Of a stretch of DNA of 64,000 bases, positions 62,545-64,000 are shown piece by piece. The DNA is taken from positions 137,666,734-137,730,733 of the forward strand of contig CM057462.1 in assembly GCA_030035585.1 (NCBI GenBank), read 5' to 3'. Made by a program: the position numbers and the translations under genes. Origin of the DNA: Dugong dugon. Its lineage: Eukaryota; Chordata; Mammalia; Sirenia; Dugongidae. How positions within the stretch are numbered: position 1 is the stretch's first letter; every line of letters starts with the position of its first letter. The notes under the pieces are model-generated. The model worked only from the letters and a program-made list of their open reading frames with translations, was not told where the DNA came from and did not search any database.

Positions 62545-64000
62545 TTGGAACTACACATTCTTTTCAAGTAAACATGGACATATATGAAAATTGACCATGT
62601 GTTCATCAACAGAACAGTTCCTGAAAGTTTTCAATGTCAAACAAAACACATTCACTGATATCAGTGAAATTAAGTTAGAAATCAATAACAAAAAGATACC
62701 TAAAAATACCCTATACATTTGAAAATTAATCTGTGAGTTAAAGAAGAAATCCACATAGAAATTAGAAAATATAATTGAATAATAAAAATTGTACTAGGCA
62801 ACCTGCCATGGATTGAATTGTGTCCCTAAAAAATATGTGTATCAATTTGGCTAGGCCATGATTCCCAGTATCATGTGATTGTCCACCATTTTGTCATCTG
62901 ATGTGATTTTCTCGTATGTTGTAAATCCTACCTCTGTGATGTTAATGAGGTGGGCTAGAAGGCAATTATGTTAATGAGGCAGGACTCAATCTACAAGACT
63001 GGATTTTGTCTTGAGGCAATCTCTTTTGAGATATAAAAGACAGAAGTGAGCAGAGAGACAGGGGGATCTCACACCACCAAGAAAGAAGCACTGGGAGCAG
63101 AGTGTGTCCTTTGGACCCAGGGTTCCTGTACAGAGAAGCTCCTAGTCCAGGGGAAGATTGATGAGAAGGACCTTCTTCCAGAGCTGACAGAGAGACAAAG
63201 CCTTCACCTGGAGCTGGTGCCCTGAATTTCGACTTCTAGCCTACTAGACTGAGAGAAAATAAATTTCTCTTTGTTAAAGCCATCCACTTGTGGTATTTCT
63301 GTTACAGCAGTACTAGATGACTAAGATACAACCCTCATAGGAGGCAGCTAGAACACTACTTAAAAGAGACATGAAATGATTCTTGATCACATTATCATCG
63401 TGGAAATGGAAATGAAAACCACAATGAGATACTATAACGCATTCACCGGAGGTTGGCAAAAATTTTAAAATCAGAAGTGCTGGCCAAGATGTGGAGCAAT
63501 AGTCACTCTCATGTGCTGCTGGTGGAAGTGTAAATTAGTACAATCAGTTTGGAAATAGTTGATATTACTTAGCAAAATTAAAAACAAACCTATCTCACAA
63601 TCCAGAATTCCTTTCCTAGACATATAACCTATGGATTCTTGTATGAGTGCACCAGGGTACATATACAATAATATTTATAGTAGTATAATTGAAAATAGCC
63701 AGAAACTTCAAACAACTCAAATGCATATTGATAGGAGAATGGCTAAAGAAAGTGTGGTATGTTCATACAATGGAATATTATACAACAATGAAAAGGAATA
63801 TTAATAAACTGTGCTACATGGATGAATATCAAAGCAACTTTGAACTAAGAAGTCAAGTTACAGAGACATACATTCATTGTAATTCCTTTTATAAAAATTT
63901 CAAAATCATGCAAAACTATAAATTTATTTTATTGGAATACAGTCATTCTCAAGACAATGGGCAAACTCAGTATTCAGAAAAGTAATTACCCTGAGATGAA
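62545..64000 (+). mobile_element. L1 ORF2 end and 3' UTR, plus strand, split by an LTR
   Basis: Bases 62545-62803 read as decayed ORF2 (TAGAAATCAATAACAAAAAG, AAAGAAGAAATCCACATAGA). Bases 63334-64000 continue as an old L1 3' region (ATGAGATACTATAACGCATT, TGCTGGTGGAAGTGTAAATT, ATACAATGGAATATTATACA). It runs off the right end of the window. Confidence 0.8.
62804..63328 (+). repeat. ERV-L/MaLR-type solo LTR with perfect CAACC target duplication
   Basis: It begins TGCCATGGATTG and ends CTAAGATA (the terminal CA appears changed to TA). CAACC is at 62799-62803 and 63329-63333. It is homologous to 44054-44571. AAATAAATTTCTCTTTGTTA near the end could hold the polyadenylation signal. Confidence 0.9.

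Noticed and set aside
36065-64000. Exons of CDC14A, the next gene downstream in human
   Set aside because: No phosphatase signature or exon-like text was found; the gene probably starts beyond the right edge.

Overview
The window looks like mammalian nuclear DNA from an afrotherian, most probably an elephant. It is AT-rich, has GT-AG introns, and carries MIR, L1, MaLR-type and MER5-type repeats. It also holds about twenty copies of a tRNA-headed SINE whose 3' end resembles an RTE LINE found in the same window; that SINE/RTE pair is the AfroSINE and RTE pair known from Afrotheria. No database search was possible, so the species call is an inference.

The only intact host gene is RTCA (RNA 3'-terminal phosphate cyclase), on the plus strand. 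All eleven coding exons lie between 16767 and 35836, each with GT-AG borders and matching phases. They encode 366 residues, including the predicted adenylylated histidine H320. The promoter lies in a CpG-rich stretch (about 16380-17050), and a polyadenylation signal sits at 36042.

Left of the gene (1-16200) is a nest of transposable elements. Two old minus-strand L1 segments are broken by later insertions: a young L1 3' end, AfroSINEs, an RTE fragment, and a near-complete ERV-L provirus (4876-11402). The provirus has both LTRs, a primer binding site, gag, pro, RT-RNase H, integrase, dUTPase and a polypurine tract, and no env. It is dead: stops, frameshifts, a 20-bp tandem duplication in pol, and changed catalytic residues in protease and RT. 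Beyond it lie a Tigger-like DNA transposon remnant, a solo LTR and two L1 3' ends.

The RTCA introns hold MIRs, L1 pieces, AfroSINEs and a direct repeat of about 140 bp in intron 8.

Right of the gene (36100-64000) I see no host gene. This part holds RTE and L1 pieces, MaLR-like solo LTRs with target duplications, a rearranged second ERV-L remnant (44880-47430), many AfroSINEs and unassigned AT-rich DNA. I found no sign of an undescribed cellular system; the points of interest are insertion history and the way the provirus decayed.
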